Positions 44,308 to 57,500 of a DNA stretch of 64,000 nucleotides are shown piece by piece (position 1 is the stretch's first letter; every line of letters begins with the position of its first letter). The notes under the pieces are model-generated. The model did not search any database. It was not told where the DNA came from and worked only from the letters and a program-made list of their open reading frames with translations. A program made the position numbers and the translations under genes. Source of the DNA: Rosellinia necatrix (taxonomy: Eukaryota > Ascomycota > Sordariomycetes > Xylariales > Xylariaceae); assembly GCA_021209875.1 (NCBI GenBank), contig JAGYVD010000010.1, forward strand, positions 620,001 through 684,000, written 5' to 3'.

Positions 44308-44439
44308 AGCGATGGGTGGTGGCCTACGGCGAAAACAAGTCCTCTCTGAAGCTGTGCAAATGGGCGACCGCAAAAGTCTACCCCTTTCAGTGGCCTGGGG
44401 AGGCTCGATTATAAGCAGGTGATGTTCTCGCTCCGTGCT

Positions 44440-44447
44440 TATTTATA
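44440..44447 (-). promoter_or_regulatory. TATA box of the GDPD gene
   Basis: TATAAATA on the minus strand, about 135 bp upstream of the start codon. Confidence 0.6.
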
Positions 44448-45525
44448 TGCCTACACGACACACCCCCAACAGCGAGCTCCCTCCTAGGACCGCCTTTCAG
44501 ACCGTAGGCCAATCCAATCGCACAGCTGCATAGAGGCGCATGTCTGCGCTATTTCTGCACCCAAGCATAGACATACATACCTGCATCAGAACCACCCGAG
44601 GCACTATCCACCTCAGGCCGAGCTGACTGAGATGGTCTCGGCGCCCCATGGCCACGCTTTGTAAGACCCCGGGGATTTCGATAACTGCGAGGCGAGGAAG
44701 AGAGATAGAAGGTGGTACCGGGAATCCGATGCAGTCAAGACAAGAACCCACCTGAACCCCAAATGGCTGGCCTTGGCGAGGTCCCATTGCCTGTTCGAAG
44801 CCGGAGTTGTAGCCCACATCGTCCTTAGTCTATATGGGTGTAAGCGTGGTTTGTGCTGACGATCGACGACTGAGGCGTTTGGATCGGCGCACGTGGTGGC
44901 CATGGCACGTACAGGGCTGGGGCTGGGCAGCAATTTGTCCCAGCATTTCGGATTCCGGCCGACCTTCGGTTAACTATTCCCAGAGTCGGTTCCTTTCGCC
45001 GTCGTTTACTTATATGTAGATTCATCAAGATCAAGAAAGCGCCACGGAGGTACATACTGACCACACTGGTAATTAGAACCTGACCCTGTTTTAATACTGA
45101 GCTAGCTAAACTGTTTGTATATGGCCTATTTGCTACCCTGTATTTCCTATTCAGCCGGCGTAGGGGCACGGCAATAATGACGGCCCCTCGCCCTGAATCA
45201 TCCTCCCCTTTTTCCCTTCGGAGTTAGGTAACTCTTGACTACATCCCATCCGCTGCACATCTACATGACATTGAAAGTGATGTACATAGCCTAGCATCAC
45301 AGTTGCCTCTAACAAAACAACTAGGTGACGAAGGAGCAGGCCGTCGTTCATACTTGAGGTCCCCTACAAGGATCTCGGGATGTGGTTATTACTTTAAGGG
45401 TTCGGACACGAAAGAGAGCCACGAGAAAAATAGGTAGAAAAATCAATTCAGGGGGGTTACGGGGACAGAGTAACTTTGCAAAAAGGTAGGATTTGCTGAA
45501 TGGAAGTGCGAATGCAGATAACTTC
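44448..45525. other. Intergenic, no supported gene
   Basis: About 1.1 kb between the GDPD promoter and the first LTR. Short frames on the minus strand (44497-45169) have no recognisable domain. At about 45131-45144 the words CTATTTGCTACCCTG repeat 14 bases of the family 2 LTR near 11807, perhaps a decayed fragment. Confidence 0.45.
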
Positions 45526-45721
45526 TATCGGGTGTAAATTTCACATAGCATAGTACCAGATACCCTGCGGTGTAGTCCTAATAGCACATTGATGTATGAG
45601 AGCCTCCTACCCTAGATGGTAAGCCCGGGAATTAATGAAATTGAGCCCTACCCCTATACTAAGCTATCTCTACCTGCGACCCAGCTGCGCTTTACAGTGA
45701 CTAGACATTCAGGCTGTGTCA
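45526..45721 (+). mobile_element. Solo LTR, family 1, copy A
   Basis: 196-bp element, the most decayed of four related copies. The 5' end reads TATCGGG (TG changed to TA), the 3' end TGTGTCA. ACTTC flanks both sides (45521-45525 and 45722-45726), a 5-bp target duplication. Internally it shares TTGAGCCCTACCCCTATACT and CCCAGCTGC words with copy C. Confidence 0.75.
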
Positions 45722-46076
45722 ACTTCACATGCGGGTTGGTGGTAATAACCCGGTTCAGTACGCCCCGAGCTCCCTTATATCCCATCTTCATCGTAGGCAC
45801 AGAGCCCTGACAGCACGTGGCTCCCCGTTTGATTTGTCGTTTGCATGATGAAGGAGATCCTACCGATGGCAATGGAGTCAGATATAAATCAAGATCATAG
45901 AAGAAATACGTGAAAGCAAAACGGAACCGTTCCACCTTTTTGGTTATGTTGGTATATGTGCAAACCACTCCGTGACAAAATAATATTGGAAGAAATCAAT
46001 GGATTGGGTGGCTTATTTTTTATATGGTATTTCGCCCCCTAATTGAATACAATCAGGCTTATTAACGAAGCGCCTA

Positions 46077-46300
46077 TGTCGGGTGCAACTATGACACTGC
46101 CTGCTAGCCACCGCCCGACACCTAGTGTGGTTGTAGTACTTGAATTAGGCGTATATAAGGACCTTCAAGACCACCTTGGGTCTTAAAGGGTTCAGGAATC
46201 AATTATTTACCCTATTGAGCCCTAAATACAATACTTCTACCCGCCTATTACCCAGACAAGCCTATCTATCCACTCCGTGATATCCCTCGGGGCTCTAACA
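46077..46300 (+). mobile_element. Solo LTR, family 1, copy B
   Basis: 224-bp element with TGTCGGGTGC at the 5' end and CTCTAACA at the 3' end. GCCTA flanks both sides (46072-46076 and 46301-46305). A GTATATAAGGA box (about 46150) and the TTGAGCCCTAAATACAA block are shared with copy D. No internal retrotransposon coding region is attached, so it is a recombination-derived solo LTR. Confidence 0.85.
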
Positions 46301-46346
46301 GCCTACGACGAGGTTTCTTTCGAGTCATTTCAGTTAAAGTTGAATC

Positions 46347-46970
46347 CTAGCTAAGATAGCGGTATTCTTGAGTAGAAACATGGTGATCACCTTCTTTCCA
46401 TTCTTCAAGCACACTCGACCCTTTAAATTGTAGAGGTTGATACGGTCCTTGTGACGTTCGTGAGCCTAAGTTTATATCCATCTCTAAATCAGCCCGGGTC
46501 TCGTCGTTTAACAAGGATTCCATTAATTCTTCATCGTTCTTGGTGATGCGCCAGTTTGTCCCATAAGCGGCCTGTGACTTCGTCTCATAGATGAGTGACC
46601 GAGTTTGAATTGGTTCCTCGATGTTTGCTATGTGGCATGGTACGCTTGCGCCAGTCAGCAGGCTTACCCGTTGCCTGTCCTCTGCCATCTCCTCGGGGAC
46701 CTAGAAATGTGAGATAAACCCGCGCTGTATGCCCACCTACATAAGCCAGATATCCGAGTTGGTCGGCATCTCGTTCACGACAAGAATAGCCATAGTCAAC
46801 CGACGACCGGGATCGGTGACCACAATCGTGTGCTTCACGCCTTTTTTCAGCATATTCAGTGGCAAAATTTCCGAGAATGCGGGGCTTAGCAGATGGAGAG
46901 CAAGACTAGAACGTCTCTGCGAACTGTCCGAGAGCTCCCTCACTTCTAGGCGCTCATGCTGTATTGCATT
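46347..46970 (-). pseudogene. Unrecognised gene remnant, two open blocks
   Basis: Two minus-strand open blocks look coding: 46347-46700 (VPEEMAEDRQRVSLLTG... EEWKEGDHHVSTQEYRYLS) and about 46737-46970 (NAIQHERLEVRELSDSSQRR ... IVVTDPGRRLTMAILVVNEM). The gap between them has an intron-like acceptor (TTTCTAG at 46701-46707), but no donor keeps both blocks in frame, and no upstream start with a promoter is evident. Probably a decayed gene or part of a transposon; I do not recognise the family. Confidence 0.35.
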
Positions 46971-47224
46971 ATCCCTCTTGAGTAAGTAGCCCTAACACAA
47001 CGCTATCGTGATGCACGAGCCGCGTGGTGCCGGAAGTGGCAGGTCTGGGCTATTAGTGTGCAGATGGGCATTGCACTAAGAGTGCATGCTATGGGGTAAG
47101 AAATAGAAGACGGATATATACAGAAGAGAGGTGATCATTAGGTGTGCTATACAAAGTAGGTGTGATCTGTGATGCTGATCAGCCTAATCTGTGCTGCTAA
47201 TCTTGCAAATCCCAACTGGCCCTG

Positions 47225-47592
47225 ATGGGAACTGTTTCGTCGCAGCGATTGTATTACTACGGAATGGGGACGAAAGTGATTGGCTGGGAATTCGTAGTCA
47301 GTGCGCCATATGCATCGCTTTACCAAATCATTGAAATATTCTTTCGTAAGCCGGCTCCTAATGGATTTAGATCGGAGTATGATTGCTCTTATGAGCTCCG
47401 TGAAGCTTTCTAGGGGACTATTCCTGACTAGATGCAGTGGAACCAGAGCGAAGCGACACAAACGTTCTTGGAGTGGTTTAGGTTCGGCCTTTTTATGAAA
47501 CCTGAATGGAGGTCGCAAGACTTGCCCAAGAACGAGATACAGGACTTCTGGGAAGGGGGGGCGGGGATATTCGGGTCGTTTAGGGTGTTTTA
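47225..47592 (+). pseudogene. Unrecognised gene remnant
   Basis: Plus-strand frame 47225-47413 (starting MGTVSSQRLYYYGMGTKVIGW) is followed, after a stop and frame change, by an open block 47432-47592 (MQWNQSEATQTFLEWFRFG ... IFGSFRVF, stop). The second block in particular has natural amino-acid composition for a protein C-terminus. No family recognised; likely decayed. Confidence 0.3.
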
Positions 47593-49356
47593 AGAAAGTA
47601 TTCGTAACTCAGAATACGAGAGCACATATTGATTGACATGGGGCCAGGGAATGCAACCAGCCTTCGGCTGGCTATGCTGCCGGCTCGTACCTAAAGAGAT
47701 TTGACTGCACGCATAATTAGAGGGGTTACTTGAATATGGATGCCTAATCGTATCGTATCAAAGAGCAGCATAATACATGAAAATGGCTGGTTCATGTCGT
47801 GGCCTTAAGCAATCTCCACTTAAGTATGTAGGAGAGAAAAGAGTCACTATATTATCATGTAGTGAATATTCCGATTGAGGCCTATTCACAAGAGGGTAGC
47901 AGCTGCGTCGCAAGTGGATCGCTAGTATAGGGGTAGGGCGCAATCAATGGATTCCTGGATTGGCTATCTGAGATGGGAGGCCTTTAATTATTATATTCAT
48001 TAACATATTACTAGAACTACATTGTACAATAGCTAATACCTCGTTATATGCTTTATACATCTGACAATGGAATAGTATCTTGTCATCTCAACATTTAGAC
48101 GCATTCATAGTATATGTGAGTTCGGTGACTGTGAACTCAATGTGGCAGAGATCTAGACGACGCAGACGCTCTAGATAGAGTTCGCTTTATTCCTCGCCAC
48201 TACGCTTCCATATGCCGGCAAGGTCACCTGTTTGCGTTGAATAGACTATCTCTAGAAGCCTGTAGGCGCGGATTGTATTTTAACACAACCCACTTGCTGT
48301 ATTTCGAATGTGGTGATGAGCATGAATACCTATTTCAATTGAGGGGGATTACCCCAAAGCGAGGTTGAAATTATTGTTTAGAACTAATAACGCACATTGT
48401 GGGATGTACAAGCCTAAATCTTTTTGAAATCGACGCCTAGGCATTGACCACTGCTCGCTATCAAGTAACTGTAATTTCGGTGTTCGAGTTCACGCAATAA
48501 CTGGTAGCTTGAATGTCCTAGAGGGTAGTCGACAGAGGATCGTCACATTTTGGAGTCAAACCTCTCTGTAACCTACCTATCTCTGTGCCTGGCAGGTGCA
48601 GATTTGGGGTTGCTGCAGTGCAGGATGTGCGCTAGGTTACGGTTAGCTTAGTCTCATAAGGCGAGATGTAATCGCCCCTGAAAGTGAAGAGCTACCTCCT
48701 CTACGGAGTATAATACACCATATTGATTGGATTTTTACTGCGGTGTCAGCGTAAATTCTCCGCTCCGGCCGGAATCACCTCTGAAGCTGTCGGCGGGGGA
48801 GCCTACGTAGCAATAGTTAGCGTTTAACAAAGCCACAGGGCTTCACTTCAACCCTGTTTCACCGCTGTAAAGACTGACGCAACGCTACCAGACGAGGAGA
48901 ATCTGTTGTGGAACATCGCGTACACAGATGGGGGTAGTCCCTTATACTACCATAAATTGGCCTTATATGGATACTTGTTAAGGATGATGAACACTATAAA
49001 CATATAATCATGGCTACTAATGAATGAGAGTCATCACCTACTAAAACTAAGAGTAGGGGCGAATCAAGACTCGATAACTTCGATCTGGCCCCCTCATCCC
49101 ACACTGTTATAGCAGGTAGAATTTGGAGCAAAACAGGGGCTTGTGGCGTGGTTAGAATGGCCAGTCGCATTCGTGTTTCGGTTTTAATCTCCGTAATTCT
49201 TTAATTTTTTTTTTTTTGGCAATACATTTTAGCTTGACAAAAAACGCCAACGTAAGTGTTGGAATGCTAGTAAGCCTCTTTATACCTGGTGGATCGTTGG
49301 TTTTGAAGTTGTCTGTGTTCATCATTTAGTCTTTCCTCATTTCGAACTTTTCAATT
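47593..49356. other. AT-rich intergenic stretch
   Basis: About 1.8 kb without a coding frame of note. CCAGCC-TTC-GGCTGG forms a short perfect hairpin at about 47654-47668. A T run at 49206-49217 precedes the DUF3176 gene. Confidence 0.5.
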
Positions 49357-51296
49357 ATGAATTTCAAAGCCATGAGGTTTAGAGCATCTTTGAGAAACAT
49401 TCAAGCAGTTCTATACCCCCAAAAGTCCAAGCATACGTCTTCAAGGCGTGGAGGGACCTGGGCTTGGGAAATCAGGGCTCTACTACTAAGCTGTACTTCT
49501 CTTGTGGCTCTAGTAATTCTTCTCGCTCGAGTCGATGGGAAACCTATCTCGCAATGGACTTTCTTCATTTCCCTTAACGGATTGGTCTCCACCCTTGCTG
49601 CTATCTCTCGCACCTCACTTGCCTTTACGATTTCTTCCTGCATCGGCCAAGCAAAGTGGAACTGGTTTCGGTCCAGGAAGGGCAGCCTCATTGGATTCGA
49701 TAGGTTTGACGATGCCTCCCGAGGTCCTTGGGGTGCACTATGGCTTATCATTTGGCTCCGTGGTCGGTATGTATTCTTTCTATTCCACCTATTAACATGA
49801 TACTGTGGATTGTATATGCCATGATTCTCGAACTAACGATCCATTTTCATAGCCATTGGGTGGCGGTCGGATCGTTTGTTACTATATTGCTCCTGGCCTT
49901 CGAACCTTTTTTGCAGACTGTTGTATCATTGACTGGTCGTACCCTTGAATCGACTGGCATCAGTGAAGTCATCATTGCCCGCAGCGAATTTCTCAATCAC
50001 AGCACTTGTCATGCATGGCAATACGAACCACGCCATTATAATGCCCTTTATCAATTTACATGTGGACAAGACCTCGGCCTACAGAGCGCCTATTCCAACG
50101 GTCTGTCCAACTCCTCTTCTGGTCTGGTTCCCTTTGCTCTTTGCGATGCCGGAAATTGCACATGGGCACCTTTCCTCAGCATGGATGTGTGCAGCTCGTG
50201 CAGTGATATCACCAATAATCTCAAGCGAGTGAAAAGGAATATTTCGCAGACACACGGAGACTTCATCACCTATAAAATTGGCACTGTCGAATTAGGAAAC
50301 TTCGCGAATGATATTGGCACACTGTCAGGCACACTCTGGGCAGTACAAGGATCCATAGAGTGGAATCGCGGATTCTTATTGAAGCAAAATCGGAACACCC
50401 TGCTTTATTCATTCCAGATGATTCAAGCGGCCAAAACATTTGGAGATAATGTTACAACATGGCAAGAGACAGAGGTGGTCGCCTCTGAGTGCGCCCTCTT
50501 CTTCTGCGTTAACTTATATCAAGCTGAGATGCGAAATGGCTTGTTAAAGGAACAAGTAATTACATCTTGGTCTGATCGCAAGAGTGCATCATATATCGCT
50601 ATGGCCAACACAACGCATGATATTACCACACCACCTTTCGAAAACGAAGCTCAATTTGATTTCAATCATACACACTACCTGTACGACTCCGTCGAGGTGG
50701 ACTTCTTACGACAAGATGTTGAGATGGCCATACCCCAAAACGACCGAATACAATATGGAATCCCTCTCGATACTAGGTTTGGTCTATCGCAAAACACGGT
50801 TTATACCATAGGACAGGTTTTCGATAACTATTTTGGCGATGATTATTATTCCGACAACTTGGTATATGAGGACGGTAGCCGACCTATGTCGATGTTGGGG
50901 TACTTATATCATAGCAGCAACATCTCTGCCACTGTCGGCAATATCGCCAAGGCCATGTCTATCTATCTAAGGAGTGCTTATGGCTCAACTCACACCGGCG
51001 TGGCACACGAATGGGTTATCTGCTTCGAAGTTCAATGGGCGTACTTGACGGTACCGATATTCAGTATCCTGTTAGGTATATCGTTCTGCGTTGGATGCAT
51101 ACTACATACCCGGCGACTGGGTCTGAAACCCTGGAAGACAGACTTGATCGCCACGCTGGCACACTCGACAGATTGGGAGTTAAGGGATGACCTCCGGAAC
51201 GCGAATGTCGCCGGTTTCCTAAGCACGGCGGCAAGTAACATAATAGTTCGTTTTGAGGACGGCGCAGATGGGCCAGAACTACGAAAGATTGTTTAA
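49357..51296 (+). CDS. DUF3176 fungal membrane protein
   Basis: Two exons, 49357-49766 and 49853-51296, give 617 residues. The 86-bp intron (GTATGT, AACTAAC branch, TCATAG) joins WLRGR to HWVAVGS. The N-terminus has the DUF3176 hallmark RRGGTWAWEIRALLLS, followed by membrane segments at about 42-58, 68-90 and 139-160 and a KWNWFRSRKGSLIGFDRFDDASRGPWG block that is typical of the family. A long extracellular-like region with many N-glycosylation sequons (NHST, NSSS, NCT, NIS, NTT) and paired cysteines (CTWAPFLSMDVCSSCSD) follows, and a last membrane helix lies near 552-572 (VPIFSILLGISFCVGCIL). The function of the family is unknown; its members are abundant and variable in filamentous fungi. 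The sequence is lower in G+C than the genes left of 45 kb. Confidence 0.85.
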
Positions 51297-53394
51297 GTCG
51301 GACGGGCATTTAGGCATTAATGAGTATCTCTATTCTTAGCAATTATTTCTTGGTTTTTTTTTTCTCAATTTCTCTTTCCACTTGACGGGAATGATAGCGA
51401 GACCAGATAGACATCGAGAGCATTCAATAGCGGATGTCTGGCATGCGCTAGTAATGAATGACAGTTTCCGAGCCAATCAATGAAAGTGCAATAATAATGG
51501 TGGCGAGGCAGTAGTCGTGGCGCCAGCCGACTGAGGTCTGCAGCAAGCCGTAGGAAACCTAGCATAATCTCAAAGATGTATCATCACCGTTTGCTGTCTG
51601 CACCTTTTCAGATCAAGCCGGCGGTGCACGTTTCTGTGCGTTTTGTCGGGCACGGTCGTTTTCTAACTCCTCGTAGAAGGGATGCTGCATAAGGCCCAAC
51701 GCACTCGCACGACATTGTAAAGCTCGATTTGAACAATCTCGACAGCGTTCGCGAGGCAGCCCAAGAGATCAATTTCAGTCTAGATTAGCTATTGTTATGC
51801 GTCTCCACACGACATTATTGCTTCTTGTGTTCTAACAAGTCCCTTCGCAGTCCCGCGTTACAATAGGCGCTATGTCTCCGATCGGCGTTCTTATTTTGCT
51901 TGCCGGATTTCAGGATTTCGACAGGCAGTCGTTGACGGACAACAGTCTCGGCACTAGTCTCACGGCCAATTATCTTGGCTATTTGCTGCTCACCCTCATT
52001 TTCCGCCTAGCAATGAAAACCATCAGCCCTACAAAAAGGAATGATAACTTCATAATGGGGAAGGTCCCCATTTCTATGATAAAGCCCATTTAGCCTTTCT
52101 CTGCTGAAGCTTCTGTCGTGCAGCAGGGGTGTGCGTTCAGTATGTTATAAATGCCTACCCCGGCATTCGAATATCTGAAGTGACGTGTCGCAAGATACAA
52201 TGATAGAAAAAATTCTGTTTAGGCACCGCACTTGTGATAAATAGTCATGTGGAATGGTGTTAATCGATAGGTCAGCTTCAGAGCTACGGGCTGCACAGAG
52301 AGACCCGGCACGTCGTTTGCTACAAGTACATGGAGCATTGGTCCAGTGATGGGACTTGTCACTAAAAACGATGCGGAACGATAAGCACTGAGTCTTCCAG
52401 GGTCACTTGTAGCCAACAGGATGAGTAAGGCTTATCTTCCATTTTTAAAAGGGGAAAATAGATACCAGAGCGTGAAAACCCCTTATTAAATAAATTATAA
52501 TTCAATTCTAAGCCTTCTGTACGAACCATCATAATAAATCTGCTTGGGGCGACTCTGAAGCTGCAGTCATCTGGACCAAAATTTCAAGGCATTGGTATCC
52601 TGGGGCAAGAAATCTACGTTCGATTATACTCCCACAGAAATGTTTCCTGGGCTACGGTGTTATCAAACCCGAGTACCCCTGGATCCATTAGCACCGTTGC
52701 AATCACGGTATCCGTTGCCTTTCTAACGTTGTACTGTAGTATACTTAGTGTGGTGTTTATATTCAGAAGTCTGTATTGGTATTGGTGTCCGTATGTTGGC
52801 TGCTCTGTAGTCTTATCTCACGCAGTCTACTAAACATGTACGAATATAAAGAGCAATATTGGGAACTTGGCACAAGAATTTATGCTGACTCATCATGCAG
52901 GCCGTAGCGGTACGGTCTACCTCGTAGCCGCCGGGCCTCCGTTTTACTGTTGGCATGTTGACTCTACCCGTGCACCGTATTGTGTTGGAGACCCGAAAAG
53001 GGGGCGCAGCCGATCGCCGATCACGTCATGCCATAAATCCCGTACATGACGTAGAATGATTGATGGCGGTGGCTATGTCGGGGCGATGATTACTGACAAG
53101 GCGAAATTTGATGATTGGACTAATTACATTCATTCTGACACCTGTTGGATAACTCTACTTTCGTGTATGTATGTACCCGTCCCCCGTGCCTTGGGTACTC
53201 TCTCTTCTTCTTCTTCTTCTTAATCATTCTGAATATGCTGCTTCTTGATTATATGTCTGTACGTATCTCTACTTCCCTTGACCTGTGACCAGAATTTATA
53301 AAACTTAAAAATCGCGCTCGCTATTGCGACCGCTGCCCCTGTTTAAACGCTGATAATTTTGGTGCACTTAACTGAAAATTCCTTGCCAACACTT
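51297..53394. other. AT-rich gene-poor stretch
   Basis: About 2.1 kb. The open frame 51872-52093 (73 codons, MSPIGVLILLAGFQDFDRQS) and 52867-53049 have no recognisable domain. A TTC microsatellite lies near 53199-53221. No RNA gene seen. Confidence 0.45.
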
Positions 53395-53960
53395 TATTTA
53401 TGAAGAGAGGCTCCCATGAGTCCACTATGTTGGAACACGAAAATGAGCTATTGTCATTTCAACCAGAACAATACGACCGCGACAAGTTGAATTAAAATGT
53501 ACGAGAACTGCAGACGCTCGTTCGTACCAAGAAAACCGAGGTCTCAGGGTTGCGTATTCAGTTTTACAAGTCAATAACATCTCCAAGACAGGGAGTGAAG
53601 ATGTCTAGAGACGGTCAGGAACACAACGAGCAATGGATGGTATTCTCCGGCATACAGGATGACGATGCACGAGCACGCCACTTTCGTTCCTTTAATTCTC
53701 AAAATTGGATTCGAGCCCAACTAGACTACCCTGATGAGGTGTCATGTTTTGGTAGAAGAATATCCGGCTGTGTTGGTGTATGATCCACACGAAGAAAATA
53801 TCTACCCAAGGAGCGCTGACCGGCTATCTTGTAAGATAAACCCGATATCACAAATATGCCAAGCTCTGGGGTCATACCAACATACTTTAAGACAAACAAG
53901 CAATCATTTCTCGATTGCCATCTCGATGGAGTTCTGCAATTCATGTTTATATTGAAATCA
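53395..53960 (+). pseudogene. Unrecognised decayed coding region
   Basis: A plus-strand coding-like block with an in-frame stop near 53493 (after YDRDKLN) and a frame change at about 53735: NEQWMVFSGIQDDDARARHF ... RAQLDYPDE continues in another frame as VEEYPAVLVYDPHEENIYP. The two halves read naturally only if both lesions are ignored, so this is a broken gene. Copy C of the LTR family lies 350 bp further on. No family recognised. Confidence 0.4.
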
Positions 53961-54312
53961 TAACCAGAACTTCAACTCATCGAGCCAGGGTAACAACTAA
54001 GCGACGTATTCCTGCTAGGATGATTCATTACCTTTCTACTCACCCAAGCAAGCTTTCCAATGTTATTAGATTTCGTATTGTATCGGGAGAAATACGGTGG
54101 CCTTCCATCAAAGTACCTACAACGCAGGAATGAAGCTAGGCTTAGGGCCTGGTTATTACACGCACTTTCTCCTTTATGTTTTAGGTTTGATATCGATATT
54201 GGTAGATTGTGGTGTTTTGCAACACATTTGCAGGTCGGCAACGGTTATTTCACTCGCTTCACTTACACCTATCAAATACTTTACTTAAGTAACCACTATG
54301 TACCTAGCTATA

Positions 54313-54527
54313 TGTCAGGAGGATAAATCACACGGCGAGGTACCAGCTACCCTATGGTGTAGCTCTAGAGATATATTTGTGTATATAAGGACTGGATGCC
54401 TCCCACCTAGATGGTAGGTCCAGGAATCAATGATATTGAGCCCTACCCCTATACTTGGCTATTCACCTGCTACCCAGCTGCTACCTCATAGTCACTAGAC
54501 CTCACTCTGGGCATTCTTAACATGACA
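54313..54527 (+). mobile_element. Solo LTR, family 1, copy C
   Basis: 215-bp element starting TGTCA and ending TGACA (perfect 5-bp inverted ends). CTATA flanks both sides (54308-54312 and 54528-54532). Contains GTGTATATAAGGAC (about 54370) and the TTGAGCCCTACCCCTATACT block shared with copy A. Confidence 0.85.
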
Positions 54528-54532
54528 CTATA

Positions 54533-57500
54533 TTGCTTTTTTATAGCTTTTGTTTTTGTTTTCTGACACAGATTGGTATGGGGACCGCCGGTATAGTGTA
54601 TGAATGTTGCGATGCTGAAGAGTAGAAGCGGTGGGGTGGCTACACCCCATACATACAGAATATGTATGTGAGTGGCCCGGCCAGCCAATTGGCAGCCACA
54701 TAACCACCTGGCTGGCCACGGCTATAGCCATTTATTGACCCCCCCACCCATCTGTATCAAGTGCCGGGCACATACAAAGACTTTGTTGGCCTCAATAGAA
54801 ATATCCCACGTTATACTCCTTGCAATGGCCCTGACCCTTGCCCTTGCCCTTACCCTTGCCCTTGCCTTAGCCTTTTGTTGGTTGGTTGACTGGTTCGTTG
54901 ATTGGTTGACCGGTTAGCCTAGGTAGGTCTGGTAGGTTGCCTACCTCCTAGTCACGGCTCGTATCTGTAGAAGCCAAGGATGTACCGGTTCACTTGTGAG
55001 GTTTCTCCGTCTTTATTTCCTAAACTGCACTCAGGAAGTATACATCAGGTTGATAAAATAGTGTCTCACGGAGTCGAACCACCTTTCCTACCCACCACGC
55101 ATACTTAGGTGCTGGATATCACACCTGCTCGTATATTCGTAACACAGCTATGTCGCTAAACTTATCTTCGAGCACAAAGCACTTCACCATAGTGAAGGTA
55201 ATTTCATCTATCGGCGGATGTATCTTACCCCTTTTCTATTATGGTGTCTCGAGGTAACAGCATGCTTATCTGGTGAAAGAAAGGATAGCAAGTGCTCCGT
55301 CTTTAATTGTGTACCAGGACTAAATAACAGCTATTATTTATTATTATAAATAAGTATCTGTAATGGTTGGTTATTGTTTATTTACGTATTCAAGGACTAG
55401 TTACACGATCTGGTTTTAAAGTAATGAAGTCGGGGTAGACATTGATGGTTGGCTTCGACTGGCTTAGGCATTTCCGTCGTAAGGGGAATTGATTTCTTAA
55501 AAGAAAAAAAGAAAAAGAAAAAGAACAGAGTATGTATCCTATTAGTGCTGGTATATACGCCGTTTTGACCATTTCTGACCGTTATTTTTCCGTTTCGCTC
55601 CCACACCTCGCGCCACACTTATCCCCTGTATTAATAGTAAATGCTCCATTCACTTCTGTATTCCTGTTTAAGGGAGTAAGTATAACTAGCGATATTAGTA
55701 TTAACGAAATTTAATTGAACACTCCATTTAACTTTGTATGTTTTACTCTCTCGATTATGTAATAATTGTTACGAAAAGGATATGAACCGATGAACTTGCT
55801 CAGGTTTCGTGGGGTGTGGTTGATTTGAAGGTCCTTGGCTTGTGGAGGCGAAGGTGGTATGAGGGACTCCGTTTCCGGACCCCAGAACTTCCAGCCCTTG
55901 AGGCTTCCATACCAACACTTCAACATTTGTATGCTGTATTTTTCTCGGTATTGAAGTGCTCATTCACTACTGTCTATACTGTTAATTAGTAGTCCTAAAT
56001 AGCGCCAGGGGAAGGGACAAAACATTCGTTAGTAAATCTTTGGCTTTTCCCACTACTCCTACACACCGTTGATATTGTTTCTGGCCCTCGTCGCTCCATA
56101 CGAATAATCATGAAGCCCAATAAACTATATCAACCATAAGTTTGGAGAGGGGGTCCCCGCGCATGCTCACCACACTTCATTAGAACCGTCCCTTCAAACA
56201 TTCAGTCCCTTTGGTGCACTGCCAATAGTAGCATCTTGGTATGTCTTCCTATTCTAATACGGTGAGTTAGAGGGAAAACGCCTAGTTGAATACAACCTGC
56301 CTTGCCTATCTCTCGCGGGGCTGCAATGATGAAATTGTTCCGTCGCATCTGTCAAACTTAGCGATATATCTGGAAGCTAAGGGCAAGATATCGTCTAACT
56401 TCTAGTTCGTATTAACCTTCTCCAAAACACTTACTCAACATGTTACACAGTTTGTCTGGGTCAATATCCCGACATGGAATTCTCTGGGACATATTGCTAG
56501 AATTGCGTTGATTAATTGAGAAATGTTGCGTGCTTGACAATTAAAGGAGAGAAACCCATGACTGACTGGACGAATTTAGGGAGATCGATGTTGGGGACAA
56601 CTTGCATCTTACCGAAATTTCATGCGCCTCTAACAAGCCCAAACTGATCGCCCCCACACAAACACAGCCTGCTTAATGCTGGTATGTGAGACAGTCCAGC
56701 GCGTATCGACCTATCGATTCAAAGATAGGTCTGTATATCATCTATAACGCATGACCCTCCCTGGCAACCAGCCCCAATTTGTTCAGAAACAGCAAAAATA
56801 AATACCACCACCAACACTACTAACAGGAAGTAAATATATTAAAAGAAATACAGACACTTCATTTTAGTCAAATTCTTCTTTGCTCCGTGAGGCTGCCCTT
56901 TAACCTCTAATCTTAAGCATTCTGTTTTGTTTGGGGTTTTTTTTTTTAGCATTTACTTTTTTTGATCATATGTTTACACATTTTATATCTTTTGCTCTTT
57001 CTCATATGTTTGTTTCTTATTTATTTATAAAAGTTCAATTAAATCGGTTTAGAGCTTAGTTATAGTTATAAGGTGTGGCTAGTCTCCGTACACATTTGTT
57101 GCCACCTAACCCCTATTCTATGTAAAGCTAGAAATCCTAATAGGTTTATGAAAGGAAGCACTGGAGGCAATAGCTAATACTGTGCACCCTAATATGAAGC
57201 ATGTGGAAGTGGGCGCCAACGAGCGTCCGTTCCGAGCAAGACTGTCAATCAAGTGCCTACGCTGTACCGCCATCTCGCCCTTATCCGAGTCTTATGAGCA
57301 TCAAGGGGCGATTGGATTGAGGCGCTTTTAAAGATACGTGTTTTCGTTTATAATATTAGGCTCCTAGGCTGCTTCCCACAGGACGTCATTAAATCTTGAG
57401 GGTGCTTTCATTCATTATCATATTTAACGTTGATTTGAAAGCTAGACAGAAAATAGATGTGGACATACATGTATCAGCGACACAAGAAATGCACAAGTAC

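Noticed and set aside
43474..44349. 291-codon frame opposite the GDPD gene
   Set aside because: Antisense shadow of GC-rich coding DNA with Arg-rich translation.
53070..53100. TGTCGGGG...TGACA as a further LTR copy
   Set aside because: Only about 30 bp apart, with no shared internal block and no target duplication.
54833..54868. CCCTTG/CCCTTA hexamers as interstitial telomere repeat
   Set aside because: The fungal telomere unit is CCCTAA; the array is a different hexamer and only about six units long.
55070..55080. Minus-strand GGTTCGACTCC, a perfect tRNA B-box
   Set aside because: No acceptor stem, A-box or anticodon arm can be built around it; the T-stem pairs poorly.
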